A stretch of 64,000 nt of DNA from Sciurus carolinensis (Eukaryota > Chordata > Mammalia > Rodentia > Sciuridae): NCBI RefSeq assembly GCF_902686445.1, contig NC_062221.1:36658575-36722574 (forward strand), read 5' to 3'. The translations under genes and the position numbers were made by a program. The notes under the pieces were generated by a model, which was not told the origin of the DNA, did no database searches, and was given only the letters and a program-made list of their open reading frames with translations. Of this stretch, positions 1 through 10,814 are shown in pieces. Every line of letters begins with the position of its first letter. Position 1 is the first letter of the stretch.

Positions 1-50
1 GATTTATCCCAGGAATGCAAGAATGATTCAACATATACAAATGGAATGTA
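1..50 (+). mobile_element. LINE-1 ORF2 fragment (left piece)
   Basis: The first 50 bases read like the reverse-transcriptase part of mammalian LINE-1 ORF2 ('cccaggaatgcaagaatg', 'ttcaacatatac'). The matching continuation appears near 760, so the intervening DNA (SINE plus about 500 unassigned bases) probably interrupts one old element. It is non-coding decay. Confidence 0.6.
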
Positions 51-250
51 GCTGGACATGGTGGTGCATGCCTGTAATTCCAGCGAATAGGGAGGCTGAG
101 AGAGGAGGATTGCAAGACCAAGGTCAGTCTCAACCGCTTAATCAGGTCCTCAGACACTTAATGAAACTCTGACTCAATTAAAAAGAGAAAGGACTGGGGA
201 TAAAACTCATTGGTAAATCATCCCAGTGTAATTGCCCTCTCCCCAAAAAT
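51..250 (+). mobile_element. B1-ID composite SINE (squirrel type)
   Basis: It starts 'gctggacatggtggtgcatg', has 'gcctgtaattccagc' and 'aggctgagagaggaggattg', and continues into the ID-like right half ('ggactggggataaaactcat'). This is the dimeric 7SL/tRNA-type SINE seen throughout the window. It sits inside a LINE-1 fragment. Confidence 0.8.
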
Positions 251-760
251 GTTTTATAGGTGATCGTCTGAGACATTAATACCAAACTGGAAACTGGGGA
301 GATGGCCAAGACTGACTCAAACATCATGCAGGATTTCACCTTGCTGGACACATGGTTCTGAATGAATGCAGAAAACACTTCAGACCTTGTCTTATCAGAT
401 CGTTGTAAGAACTGACAATATTGGTGATCACATCTGTGATTGGAATAAAACACTCCAGACGTCATAATTTGGGCTGGGGTGGGAGAGTTTGAAAACAGAA
501 ATAGGGTACTTGCAACACAAAAGAGCTGAAGGTTGCTAGTTATTTACACTGAAATCTGATACACCATTTTCCTAAGCTAAGAATATTTTCGTGCAGATAA
601 GTATTATGTGTAAAAACTTTTAATCATTATAATACACATTTTTATCATATACGATGAAGTTAGACTATAGAGTGATTTTTTTATGAATTTCTTGAACATG
701 GTATCTTCATGTATTGGACCTGATAAGTCATGCTATTAATTATTAAACACTAAAACTTGG
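251..760. other. Unassigned A+T-rich sequence between LINE-1 pieces
   Basis: No coding, RNA or clear repeat signature was recognised. It lies between two pieces of what looks like one LINE-1 and is therefore probably an inserted or rearranged segment. Confidence 0.4.
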
Positions 761-890
761 AATAATGTCAATTATGTAGTATACCACATTAATAGTGAAG
801 GGAAAAATCAACATGATCATTTGATGCAGAAAAATCTTTTGACAAAATCTAATACATTTCCATGATTAAAAAAGAAACAAACACACACAC
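760..890 (+). mobile_element. LINE-1 ORF2 fragment (right piece)
   Basis: 'accacattaatagtgaag', 'catgatcatttgatgcag' and 'tcttttgacaaaatc' match the LINE-1 ORF2 region that normally follows the sequence at 1-50. The reading frame is lost. Confidence 0.65.
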
Positions 891-1040
891 ACACATAAGA
901 TAAAAGGAAACTTCCTCAACCAGATAAAGGGCACTTATGAAAAATCTAACATCATATTTCTTAAAATTTGCAGCCACTGAAATTAGCCAAGAAAAAAAAT
1001 AATTTGAAGATGGCAAGATCTTGCACATAGAAATCCCCAA

Positions 1041-1247
1041 ACCAGTATGACAATGAACACCTGTAACAACTTGGCAGGCTACATGGGAGGTTGAAAAAAG
1101 AGGATCCACAAGTTGGAGGACAGCCTTGTAAGTTTAGTGAGTCCATGTCTCAAAACAAAAGAGGGCTTAGGATGTAGCTCAGTGGTAGAGTGCCTGCCTG
1201 CCATGCATAAGGCCCAGGGTTTGATTTGATCTCCAGTACCACACACA
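1041..1247 (+). mobile_element. B1-ID composite SINE, degraded
   Basis: A worn B1 half ('cacctgtaacaacttggcag', 'catgggaggttg') is followed by a clearer ID half ('aggatgtagctcagtggtag', 'gtgcctgcctgccatgcat', 'ctccagtaccacac'). The A-rich tail is replaced by the simple repeat that follows. Confidence 0.75.
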
Positions 1248-1250
1248 ATG

Positions 1251-1255
1251 TCTCT

Positions 1256-1286
<31 letters not shown>

Positions 1287-1325
1287 ATACACACACACAC
1301 ACACATACACACACACACACACACA
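1251..1325 (+). repeat. (CT)n then (CA)n microsatellite
   Basis: About 35 bases of CT repeats run into about 40 bases of CA repeats with single 'ta' interruptions. It grew from the tail of the upstream SINE, a common microsatellite birthplace. Confidence 0.95.
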
Positions 1326-1483
1326 ATCTTAAGGAATACAACCACGAGCGCACATAACTAGAACTATTAATAAATAAGTTCCCTTTCCATTTTGTGCAAT
1401 GGTTTGTGGTATACTAGGTATTATCCTGGCTGGTGGTTTTCTCTTCTCTCATCTCCAGTCCTTGTCAGGGAGCCAGCCAGGTC

Positions 1484-1595
1484 AGTTATGATGATTATTA
1501 CTGTGACCACACTTTAAGGATGAAAGAAATGCTAAGTGCCTTGCCCTAGGTCAAAGAGCCAGACGGAGTTGGTTCCTGAGCTTGGATCTCTAGGG
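1484..1595 (+). mobile_element. MIR-type SINE fragment
   Basis: 'ctaagtgccttgccctaggt' followed by 'caaagagccagacgg' matches the MIR core pattern (aagtgacttgcccaaggtca, then an agccag-like stretch). The fragment is old and diverged. Confidence 0.5.
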
Positions 1596-1599
1596 AGCA

Positions 1600-2175
1600 A
1601 TTCTCTTCTTTTCCAAGAGGACTTTGTCCTAGCCCCTCAGAGTCTCCCCCACACCCCAGGAAACACACTTCTCTGAACCTAGAACACATAGGCAGAGGAG
1701 TCATAGGAAGAGGCAAAAATCTTTATGGGGATTGGAGAGTCATAGGGGTCATGGCACTTCCAAGAGCGGAGTGAGTGGAGGCTCAGGCCCAAGAAGACTC
1801 CATGTGGGAGTCACATGCTGGCACCACGTGCAGATCCAGGCCACAGGGAAGAGGTGAATGAGAGGCCAAGCGTCCACTGGGAGACTTTCATTGCAGCATT
1901 GGGCTGATGGGAAGATAAAGACAGAGTCAGCACATGGGGGCTCTCTGTAAATCCCACCCCAAAACAAATAGTCCAGTCCTTGGGTCCCTGGAGTCAAGAC
2001 AGAGGAGAAGACTGGTGCCACAAGTCACTGTAAGGGACTTTGGGAGGCACTATGGGTTACACACCACACTCCAATCCTAATGCTCCACTCCATATGTTTC
2101 ACATGGGGCTTCAGTAAACATTTCCTTTAAAAATAGAAAGAATCTCCTGCAAAACATTATAAATTAGTGAACTAG
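1600..2175. other. Single-copy sequence, no gene recognised
   Basis: G+C is moderate. A minus-strand 90-codon open frame (1,749-2,021) shows no family signature. A 3' exon of the minus-strand ZDHHC19-like gene was looked for here and not found. Confidence 0.4.
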
Positions 2176-2179
2176 TCTC

Positions 2180-2252
2180 AGTCCTCATTAACAGCTGAGA
2201 AAACTGAGGCCCTGAAAGGAGTGGCCCAAGGTCAACCAGCTAGTTAGCCATG
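2180..2252 (+). mobile_element. MIR SINE fragment
   Basis: 'gctgagaaaactgaggccct', 'gtggcccaaggtcaa' and 'ccagctagttag' are the conserved MIR centre (gaaactgaggcccagag, cccaaggtcacacagctag). MIR copies of this age are usual in gene-rich mammalian DNA. Confidence 0.75.
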
Positions 2253-4010
2253 CAGTCTTTTCTCTTCGTATATCCAGGGACACTGGGTGTGCTCTGAAGC
2301 ACTGTGTCCTGGACCTGCACCCTCCAGGTTCACACTCCTGCTCCTTAAGCTTCAAGTGCTTCAGCTTCAGGGTCAGCCCCACCTCAGGGCTCCCCCAACA
2401 TATGTGCAACCACAGACACCCCTCTCCCAGTGCACACCCACAACTCCTCACCTGCTAGATGGCTACAGCCTCGCCACTCCCTGGGTGGACCTGCCCATCT
2501 GAGTTGAAAACAATAGTTTGAGAGTTGGGCCCAAGGAGGTCTTTGTGATAGCGTGCTGGGGTGTGTCATGGAGAGCTCAGGGCCTCCACTGGCTCCCACT
2601 CTGTTCCCTCCTCCCTCTGAAACCACACAGCACCCAACATACACCTGGGAATTGGCAGACCAAATGCAAGGGGTCACCACCCAGTTTTCTTGGTCGTCCC
2701 GACAACTCTCACCCATCAGCTTGGAAAGCACAGCACCACTCCCAGGAAGTGGCGAGGCTGCAATTCCCTCTACCCCATTTATTGGGAGTGGAAACTACAA
2801 AGTCAAGGAAGAGGGGAGTTCCCAGAGACTCCCAGAGTGCCCTGGAGAAAACCCCAAAGGAAAGGAACAGTGAGAGTCAGGGCCAGGGAGCTGGGGTAAG
2901 GGACCAGGGAAGAAGACCCAGCCTCACCCACCCTACCAGCCCCAGGGTCCAAACACTTGAGCCTCTGGTTTACCAACTCACTTGGGCCCCAGTGATGTGC
3001 AGAGGGTGATGCAACAATTTCTGCTACAAACCTTGTCATTCCCTGAAGGAATTGGCCCTGGAAGGAGATGGGGATAGAAGAGGAGCTCAGTACCAGCAGA
3101 ACTGGGCAAGGCCATCTCCCTGTGACCCTCCCTAAGTTGGTCACCTAAAGCCAAGGATCAACCCAGACCTGGAGCCAGAATCCAAAGGCAGGGAAGCCCA
3201 AGAGTGACCAAGGGTCTCCTGACTTCCTTGGCTCATGGATACGGAGACCTCCCTCCTCCCACTTGTGAGCACCCCTCCCTGACAGTGCTGACCCTGCACC
3301 ACCTCTCCTGCCTTCTCAGGGCTCCCTGCTCACCTTGTTCCTCCCCGACAGCATCCTTGCTCTGTCTCCATGGGGCCCACTCGTCCTCCACCACGTCTTT
3401 CCAGATCTCTTATAAGATCTTCCCTTGCTGCTCAACTGCTCCACAGTCAGTGTCACCCCTGCTCCCACTTCCCTCTCACACCCCTCATCTTTTCTTCTAA
3501 AAATGTGTCTTCTTTGAATTTCTCTATCTGGGAAGGCAGTATTGGTGGGGATGCCCAATCATATTTTCCTATTCAAACATCACATGGCCCAGGAGAGTCT
3601 GGGCCGAAGGCCTTTAGTACACAAACTGTAAAGGTCAAGTTCAAAGGATGATTCCTACCCTGGACACTGACTGGCTTCTCCTCTCTCTTATTCTACTTTA
3701 TTTTTTCTCCCCACTCCATTCATCAGCCTCCCCCAGACCAGTTTGAATCTCACCCCAAGGACGAGAGCTGTAGTTAGCAAATATTGTCACAATGAGAAGT
3801 GGCCCAGCAGCACCTCTGTCCATCCCCAACTCTCCCATGGCCCACACATAAAGACTTTGATTTTCAAAGCTATTTTATACTAGAAGGAAGTAGGACTCCA
3901 CATCAGAATAGCTCTAAAGTATTCCACCAATTTCCAAAAGCAAAATGAACCATTGTGCTCTATGAGGTTCTGCATCCTTACATTGTTCACAGTACTTAAA
4001 GCAGTATCCT
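2253..4010. other. Single-copy G+C-richer sequence, no gene recognised
   Basis: Several overlapping open frames on both strands (for example 2,518-3,009) are proline- and serine-rich translations of GC-rich DNA. None has a recognisable domain, start context or splice structure. There may be unrecognised UTR or exon material here. Confidence 0.35.
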
Positions 4011-4212
4011 GCCAGAAGCAGTTATGCAGGCCTGTAATCCAGTGACTGGGGAGCCTGAGGCATGAGGATTGCAAGGTTAAGGTCAGCCTCAGAAACTTAG
4101 CAAGGCCCTCAGAAAGTTAGGGAGACACTAACTCATAACAAAATATAGCAAGATTGAAGATGTAGCTTCAGTAATAAAGCACTGGGATGATCAATTCCTA
4201 GTACCAGAACAC
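4011..4212 (+). mobile_element. B1-ID composite SINE
   Basis: 'caggcctgtaatccagtgac', 'gcctgaggcatgaggattgc' and 'gtcagcctcagaaac' form the B1 half. 'agatgtagcttcagtaataa' and 'tcaattcctagtacc' form the ID half. Confidence 0.8.
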
Positions 4213-4694
4213 GTTAATTAATAACAGAGTAATAAGAAACATTCACAAAATTTTAAATTTAGAGAAAGAATTTTTGAGTATATATTTATAAAGCATAGAA
4301 AATGTACATTGTACATAAGTTATAAAAAAATCCTTCAAGAATGATAATTAATAAATCCTTAATAACTGAGTAGTAACTTGAATACCTTCCTCTCCCTACA
4401 TGGAACCCTATCAGACATGAATAGAATCCAACAGCTATGAAGCCCATAGATCAACTTCTCTCACTGGCTCCACTTCTGGTGATCCTGTTCCAATTCTGTC
4501 TCAAACATCCTCCTACTCCACAGCACCAAGATCAAGTGACATCTCATCTTGCCCCATCTTCTACCCAACTTTCTCTTGCCTCTCCTTCTTCTTCTTATCG
4601 TGGGGAGATCAGGGCATCAGATTTGTCTCTTTTCCTTTCTCTCTTTTCTTCTATCCCCAAAGGTTGATTATTTTGTTTGTTGGTTCAATACTTT

Positions 4695-4795
4695 ATTCAG
4701 ATTCCTTTTCTTTGTCTGCTGGGGATTTCAGAAGAACCAGGGTCTTACACATGCTATGCACATGCTCTACCACTCAGATACACCCCCAGCCAAAA
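4695..4795 (-). mobile_element. ID-type SINE end, antisense
   Basis: On the plus strand 'accagggtcttacacatgct', 'gctctaccactcagatacac' and 'ccccagcc' are the reverse complement of the ID half of the SINE. Confidence 0.65.
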
Positions 4796-4929
4796 CTATT
4801 TCAGGGCATCAAAGATGCCTCAGTCAAGCTGAGCAAAGCAATAAGAACTTTGCTTCTTTGGATGAATCTATGAAGAAAATTAAACGACAAACCACAGATG
4901 GCAAGAAAAGGTCTGCAACACATTAATCT

Positions 4930-5420
4930 GAATCAAGCATCGAGAACTCTTAAAATTCAGTAAGGAAACAACCCATTTTTTTTAATAGGCAAGATTGGTG
5001 CAACCACTTTATCAAAGACATATCAATGGACAATAAGAAATGAAAATATGTTCAACATCATTACTCATTAGGAAAAACAAACCGGAGCACAAATGAGAAA
5101 CTACTAATCTTTTATTAGCCTACAATTAAAAAACAAAACAAAATAAAAAATGACAGGGTCAATACTGGGGAGGATGTGGAGCAACTATAATTATCATACA
5201 TTGCTGGTACAAATTAGAGATATTATAGCTATTTTGGAAGACAAATTTGGAAATTTCCTGCAAAGATCCACATATGGTTACATTGTATGGAACACAAGTG
5301 ACTCAGCAATGCCACAACTAAGAATTTACCCAACAGAAAGAAAAAAAAAAAAAAAACTTATATTCACATGTCTGTAAACCAATGCTAGTAGCTGCTTTAT
5401 TTATAACTGTGAAAAACTAG
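4930..5420 (+). mobile_element. Old LINE-1 3' segment, left of SINE
   Basis: 'tatcaatggacaataagaaa', 'catcattactcattagg', 'ggggaggatgtggagcaact' and 'acattgctggtacaaatt' are hallmark phrases of the LINE-1 3' end. The segment is interrupted by a SINE and resumes at 5,683. Confidence 0.75.
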
Positions 5421-5682
5421 CTGGGCACAATGTAATACCAGGCATTTGGGAGCATGAGGCAGGAAGATTGCAAGTTTATATGCAGCCTCAGCAATTTAGC
5501 AAGACCCTAATCAACTTAGTGAGACCTAACTCAAAAAGAAAAAAAATTGTTTTTACAAAAATAAAAGGGACAGGAGGACTGATGATTTAGCTCAGTAGTT
5601 AAGCACACATAGGTTCAATCCTGATAAAAACAAACAAACAAAAACAAAACAAAAAAAAAGCAACAACAAAAAACAATCAGTG
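5421..5682 (+). mobile_element. B1-ID SINE with target-site duplication
   Basis: It starts 'ctgggcacaatgtaata', contains 'gcaggaagattgcaag' and 'gatgatttagctcagtagtt', and ends in a long A-rich tail. 'gaaaaactag' lies at both edges (5,411-5,420 and 5,683-5,692), so the insertion boundaries into the older LINE-1 are well defined. Confidence 0.85.
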
Positions 5683-6055
5683 GAAAAACTAGATACAATG
5701 TAAAATTTCCTCAAATGGTGAATGTATAAATAATGTCTAGGGTATACTTACAGTAGTGCACAGCAATAAAAGGAAATGAACTACTGATATGAGCAACACA
5801 TGGATGAATTTCAAATGCATTGTGCTAAATGAACGAAGACAGACTAAAAAGGCAAAGACTCCATTTATACATAATTCTGAGCTAAGAAACAACAGAACGA
5901 CATAGGGAAAGAATCTGACAACAAAAAAGGATGAAGAATTTTCTGGGGTAGTGAAACTGGTCTAACCTTGATCATGGTGGACAGTGCAGGATGGTCTCCA
6001 TTTCTCAAAATCCCTAACTATAGACTAAAAGTTATGCATTTTACATCCTCAACAA
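5683..6055 (+). mobile_element. Old LINE-1 3' segment, right of SINE
   Basis: 'agtgcacagcaataaaagga', 'gagcaacacatggatgaatt' and 'agactaaaaaggcaaagact' continue the LINE-1 3' region that starts near 4,930. The copy is old and non-coding. Confidence 0.7.
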
Positions 6056-6840
6056 ATAACTTTTTAAAAAAATCCTACCATACCTCCAGCTTTCCACTTC
6101 CTCCAAACTAAATTACATGCTTGACTTCCTGGGCCTTTTTAATCTTGACACTCCACCCGCATGGCATCAACTTCATTGCCCATGCCATCTTGTGCTTGAA
6201 TAAGAGCCATATCCTCATCCTTCCATTAACATTCTACCTTCGGTTTCTGTGCCTTTTTGCACAGGTGTGCCTATCACAGGCAATGCACTCCTGTCCACTG
6301 CCTTCCCAAAATCACACATAGGATAAGTAGAGTGGCATGTCCTACTCTACAATGAAGGCCTCACCAACCTTTCAGTCTGCAGTACCACTCAGGATCAAGC
6401 ACCTCTCAGAGTGTTCCTGGGTGTCTGCCGGTGTCACTCAGATTGCAGCCTGCCTATCTACACAAGTACCCGATGCACTGACTCACCTCTATCCCCTCCC
6501 TTAAATAACACGCAGCCTAGCACATAGTAGGCTCTGGAAGCAATGCACCCAGGAGGGAGAGTGACCACCGAGATCCAGGGGAGAAGAGCCTTGAACTGCA
6601 TTTTAAGAGGTGTAAACGGAAGGACAAATAAGGCAGCATCAGGGCCGAGGGCATCACAGAATGTGCCAGGTGGGCTAGGTGTAAGATTTCAAAAACCCAG
6701 TGAGGTAACCCAGCACAATCATTCAGTCCCACTTATCTGGCCCTCGGGTAGGGGCGCCTGGAGGTGCTTATCACTAAGGCCTGGTGAGTGGCAGCGGGGT
6801 GCCCAGGGCAGGTGCAGACACTATGAAGCTGTGCACAGGT
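6056..6840. other. Single-copy sequence, no gene recognised
   Basis: Open frames here (6,121-6,321 plus; 6,543-6,917 plus) have no recognisable family. 'tagcacatagtaggc' near 6,517 resembles the end of a MIR element. The missing last exons of the ZDHHC19-like gene were searched for on the minus strand without success. Confidence 0.35.
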
Positions 6841-6865
6841 TCAGCCAAACCAGGGAACAGTTCCT

Positions 6866-6951
6866 CGCTGACCCCGCCCCTTCTCTCAGCTCCGCCCTCC
6901 CTGGCCCCGCCCCATAGAGCGCGCCCACCAACCCTTCCTTCCTGGATTGGA
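6866..6951. promoter_or_regulatory. GC-box/CCAAT promoter-like cluster
   Basis: Within about 85 bases there are two 'ccccgcccc' GC boxes (6,872-6,880 and 6,905-6,913), one 'ccgccc' (near 6,892), 'gcgcgccc' (6,919-6,926) and an inverted CCAAT box 'gattgg' (6,945-6,950). CpG is locally frequent, unlike the rest of the window. This is the architecture of a TATA-less promoter. Which transcript it would drive is unknown: it lies just beyond the truncated end of the minus-strand ZDHHC19-like gene and about 160 bases before a plus-strand ATG at 7,109. Confidence 0.5.
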
Positions 6952-7171
6952 CGGTTCAGCCAGTACATCCAACGGAAACCTCACTCTACCGCGCTGTCCT
7001 CCTGCTGGGCCCTTTTCTGCCTCCATTACTTCTGCGTGGCCCCTCTAGAATCTGAACTCCACAGTCCATCCTGCCCTGCCGATCTCCCTGAGTCCACTCA
7101 CCTTCAACATGGCTTTGACAGGTCTTCGCAACTGGCTTTTGCCTCTAGCCCCACCTACATCAGCCGCACCC

Positions 7172-9372
7172 TCATTGACTCGCCCCTTGGCTGTCCTGCT
7201 GTTCCCAGTGGGGGCCCTTGGAACTGTGTGGATACGCCATGGCTTTGTCCAAGGAGAATGGCAGATCTCTGGTACGCACAAGGAAGATCACACAGGTCAC
7301 CAGCAGGACAGCAAGGTACAAACAAAGGGACCCCAGCAGCAGCATGAAGATCCTGATGTTATGGTGACCCACGCAGTTGTTGGCCCACTTGCAGTGATGG
7401 TCAAACTCCTAAAGGGAAAGGAGGCAGGCCTCAAGGTCTACCTGGCCTGGCCTCCATCATCTGCTAATGCTCAGTTCTCCCCCAACCTGGTCTTCTAGGC
7501 CACCTGCACCTGGCACTACACATGAACTCCTATCTCCAGAAAGAACCTGGCAATTCTTTTGTTGGAGCAGAGTTCAGACTACATGGTTCATCAGGTCACC
7601 TGTCATGAGTGAGGTCTTTAGAGACAAGATGTGCCTGGTGTTAAACAGAGCCTCAATTTTCTCAGATACTGGATAAGAATGTAAAGAACTGCCTTCCCCA
7701 GTCAGTCTTCTGTACTTGGAAACTCATGCAGGGTGTGCACAAGAGAGAAGAGCACTCAGAACCCAGGAAACGCTCCAACTTGAACACAGACAAAGATAGG
7801 TGAAGATCATGAGAACAAGACAGCAGTTGGCCTAAGGTTCTGGGTATCTACTATCGGCAAGCAGGAGATGGGACAGGGGCTGCCTTTCCTCCCCCTGACC
7901 CTGCCAGGCTCAGCAAAGATGTGATGCCCTTCGCACGTCAGCACCTCTGCAATCAAGGCCAGCCTCCCAGGAAATGTGCAGACAGAGAAGTGATAACAAA
8001 TATACGTAACCAAGTGTGGCTGAGAGTCACTTTCAGCAGTTTGAGAGATAGTCTCATACCCACACCTGGCCCACTTATGCTGTGAGGTTCCCAGTCCTGG
8101 TCAGGTGCCCATTTATAGGTTCGTGAGTGAACAGGGATGAGGAGTACTCACCTCCACACAGATGTTACAAGAGGGACAGTGGAAGGTCTCAGGTGGCTGG
8201 TGGAAACTACACATGGGGCACCAGGGCATGGGAAATGCACTCTGATTCATCCATGCTGTGTATGCTGTCCTGGGGTTCTCCTCAAAGGAGCCTGGCATGG
8301 GAAGAAGTTTGGGCAGGAGCAGGAGGCCCGTCCATCACTCTGCTGCTCAGGCCAACCCCATAGCATGACTGGGCAACAAGAAGCCTGGGGAGGAGATAGG
8401 CAATAGAATCCTGTTCCCTGTTGAGCAAGCTGACTACTCAGATGGGCTGGCACTCAAGGAGAAAGGGGTTTCCAGCAAGAAGTGCTCTCTACAGAGCTCC
8501 ACCCTTGGGAAGAGTGATCAGTGCTGGATGTCATGTGCGAAATGGGAAGGAGCAAGAGTGAACTGTGCTTTGGAAGAGCCTGCTGGCCTCTCTTGCTAGG
8601 CTGCCCAGTCATCCCTTCTAAAGTAACTGGGAAACCTCCAGGATTCTGTTTCTTCACACCTCAGTGGCTTGGAAATGAAGTACCAGGGCCTCAGTCATGA
8701 TGACGTGGAGGCAGGGATCCTGAGCCTGTAGGTGGTCCTAACACTTTAGAAATCACCCCTGTAGACATCAGCCCTTGGGGTACCACTCTTTCTCCCAGGT
8801 TACCTTGATGTAAGATTTCAAGTTCTGACACATTCAGGGATACCAAGCTCCAGTGGGTCATGAGGAAGAGAGGGCTGGTGACCAGGGCAAAGGCACACTC
8901 CCCATTGCCCACCATCCATCTACATCTGAAAGCAGAGCCAGACTCACTTCTGGTCTCGGCCAACCCAGAGCTCCCCACGAGGCCTGGCTTACCTGAGGTC
9001 AGACTCACAGACCTTAAGGACAGGTGTAAATATCCAGGCTAGAGACGCACCATGGAGACTCCAGCTAATGTCACCAGCATTCCCAGCCACCTGCAGTTCC
9101 CTAGATGCCTCAGGCACTCTAGACCTCTGAGTTGCTAACTATATTTTCATCTTTTCTCTCGTGACCCTCTCTCCCCACTTCCCTGCCTCTTCACTATCAT
9201 TGTCTATTTTCTCTTCTATCTCTTTGTAAGAAGCCTGAGAGCTTCCATGGGAGACTCACGGGTAAGCAAAGAGAACTCCGCTCATGTTCAGGAGCAGCAC
9301 AATGATGAAGGCTGCCAAGAGACAGACTTGGTCTAAACCGAGATTTTCATCCTGAGGTTGGGCAGCGGGCAT
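7172..9372 (-). CDS. ZDHHC19-like DHHC palmitoyltransferase, four exons, probably truncated
   Basis: The family transfers palmitate to cysteines of membrane-associated proteins; the human relative ZDHHC19 has about 309 residues. Four coding exons can be joined in frame: 9,260-9,372 (ATG at 9,372-9,370), 8,804-8,925, 8,152-8,291, and exon 4 beginning at 7,408. The first three introns have GT-AG ends (donors GTGAGT, GTAACC, GTGAGT; acceptors TTTCAG, GCCAG, TTTAG). The codon phase fits at every join. Exon 1 encodes a hydrophobic span ([12 protein letters not shown]). Exon 2 resembles human ZDHHC19 ([20 protein letters not shown]). Exon 3 holds the cysteine-rich zinc region ([19 protein letters not shown]). 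Exon 4 gives the catalytic [12 protein letters not shown], then a third membrane span. Exon 4 either ends at a weak donor at 7,235 (GTATCC) or reads on to TGA at 7,174-7,172, which would give about 203 residues. No exon for the fourth span or C-terminal tail was found. The usual DPG motif after the second span is absent. It could be a diverged paralog, a decaying gene, or a gene whose last exons I missed. Confidence 0.7.
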
Positions 9373-9379
9373 CCTATCC

Positions 9380-10490
9380 CTAGACAGTGGCAAGACTATG
9401 CCTATTGCTTGTGGAAATGAGAATCAACAGTGAACTCTGTTGTGTTGCCACCCAGAGTGCCATGAAAATGGAGGGAAGGAAACAAGCATCAAGTGTGACA
9501 TCACAGAGGTCTGGTTTTGGCTATTGACCTTGAGAAGACCGTCCCCCACCCCCACGTGCACTCTTGTTGCACACTGGGACATCCTGCTCTTTGGATGTTG
9601 CATTGCTGGAGCATGTGATGATGTGGAAGTGGTTTATCCTCCATAGGTTCATAGCCTGGAGGCTCGGTCCTCGGTGCAGCAGTTCTCAGGTGATAGCAAC
9701 CGTAAGAGGTGGGGTCCAGGGTGAGGTAATTCAGTCCCTGAGGACAATGCCTTCAGAAGGGAAAAATGTACTTCTCCTGGGCCCCCATTTGTTCCCGTGA
9801 GTGAGTGTGGGTTTTTATAAAATATAGCAAGACCTGTCCCTACCCATATTTGTGACCATCCCATCTCTATTGCTTGCATGTCCTCCAACCATGATTCCAT
9901 TCATCATGTTGTGATGACCCTCATCAAAGTTCAGTAGCAGGGGCTGACAAATCTTGGACTCTGGGCTAAATAAATATCTCTTTAAAATGTACTGTCTTGT
10001 TCCTGGGTGAATTTTTTTAGAACAAAAGAGTAATCAAATTAACACAGTCTCTGGATTTTGAGTTGGGAGAATTTGGTTGATTCTCATCACCCTTTCAGAA
10101 CCTGTGCTAATTGAAGCAGACAGAGCTCATTGCTTATCCTATCTCCACTTGTTCATTTTTGTTGTAATGGAGTTCAAGTTTGGGGAAAGAGGGAGCAATC
10201 CACCCAGCTAAATAAATTTCACATTTCCCCCATTTCCAGGTTGGGCTATTTGACACAATTCTTGTTAAAGAGATGTGAGCAAATGTCAATTGAGTACTTC
10301 TGGAAAACCATTTGCCTTCCAATGAAAGAGAAAATGATGCAGGTGGCAGAGCTCAGTGCCCCTTCTTTTGGTCTTCAAGCTATAGCTGCTGGCTGGGGTG
10401 CCACGTGGGACCCGTTAGGCAACAGGTCACACCAGATACAACCAATAACTTTATTGAATCCCTGTCCTAATCAACTTCCTCCCCTTGAGC
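9380..10490. other. Upstream flank of the ZDHHC19-like gene; nothing recognised
   Basis: No TATA box, CpG island or further exon could be supported upstream of the predicted start codon. The open frames here (for example 10,130-10,510 plus) carry no known family signature. 5' UTR sequence must lie here if the gene is transcribed. Confidence 0.4.
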
Positions 10491-10494
10491 TCTA

Positions 10495-10534
10495 TATTAT
10501 GAGAGAATAAATGGTATTATGAGAGAATAAATGG
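10495..10534 (+). repeat. Perfect 20-bp tandem duplication
   Basis: 'tattatgagagaataaatgg' occurs twice head to tail (10,495-10,514 and 10,515-10,534) without mismatch. Each copy includes AATAAA, which may be coincidental. Confidence 0.9.
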
Positions 10535-10814
10535 GTTTCTATTACACTGACATGTGTCATTGTATTGGCCACTGAGCAACCTTAGTGTTTGGCAGATTCT
10601 CCCCACCATAAGACTTGGTGAGGGGAAGTAAGCACTTTCCAATCCTAACTGGAGTTAAATCATGGCCAAATACTTGTGGCTTCTCTCAGTGATTATAGAG
10701 ACCTGTGATCTGAGTGATGTTGAATTCACTCAAGATCTGCTACCACTGACTGACTGAATAGTCTGTGGTGAGATGCACAAGAGCACAGATTTCCAAACAC
10801 ATCTGTAGTACCCA

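Noticed and set aside
2518..3009. 163-codon plus-strand open frame
   Set aside because: Low-complexity Pro/Ser/Gln-rich translation with several equally long frames overlapping it on both strands; no domain, splice or start evidence.
1600..7100. Missing ZDHHC19 exons 5 onward on the minus strand
   Set aside because: Searched for the fourth membrane span and a YNPFDQG-like stretch conserved in ZDHHC19; nothing similar was recognised, so no exon is claimed.
7109..7498. Plus-strand 129-codon open frame starting just after the GC-box cluster
   Set aside because: No family signature, and its second half is the antisense of the conserved DHHC exon 4, so the openness may be imposed by that exon. 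Kept only as context for the promoter-like cluster.
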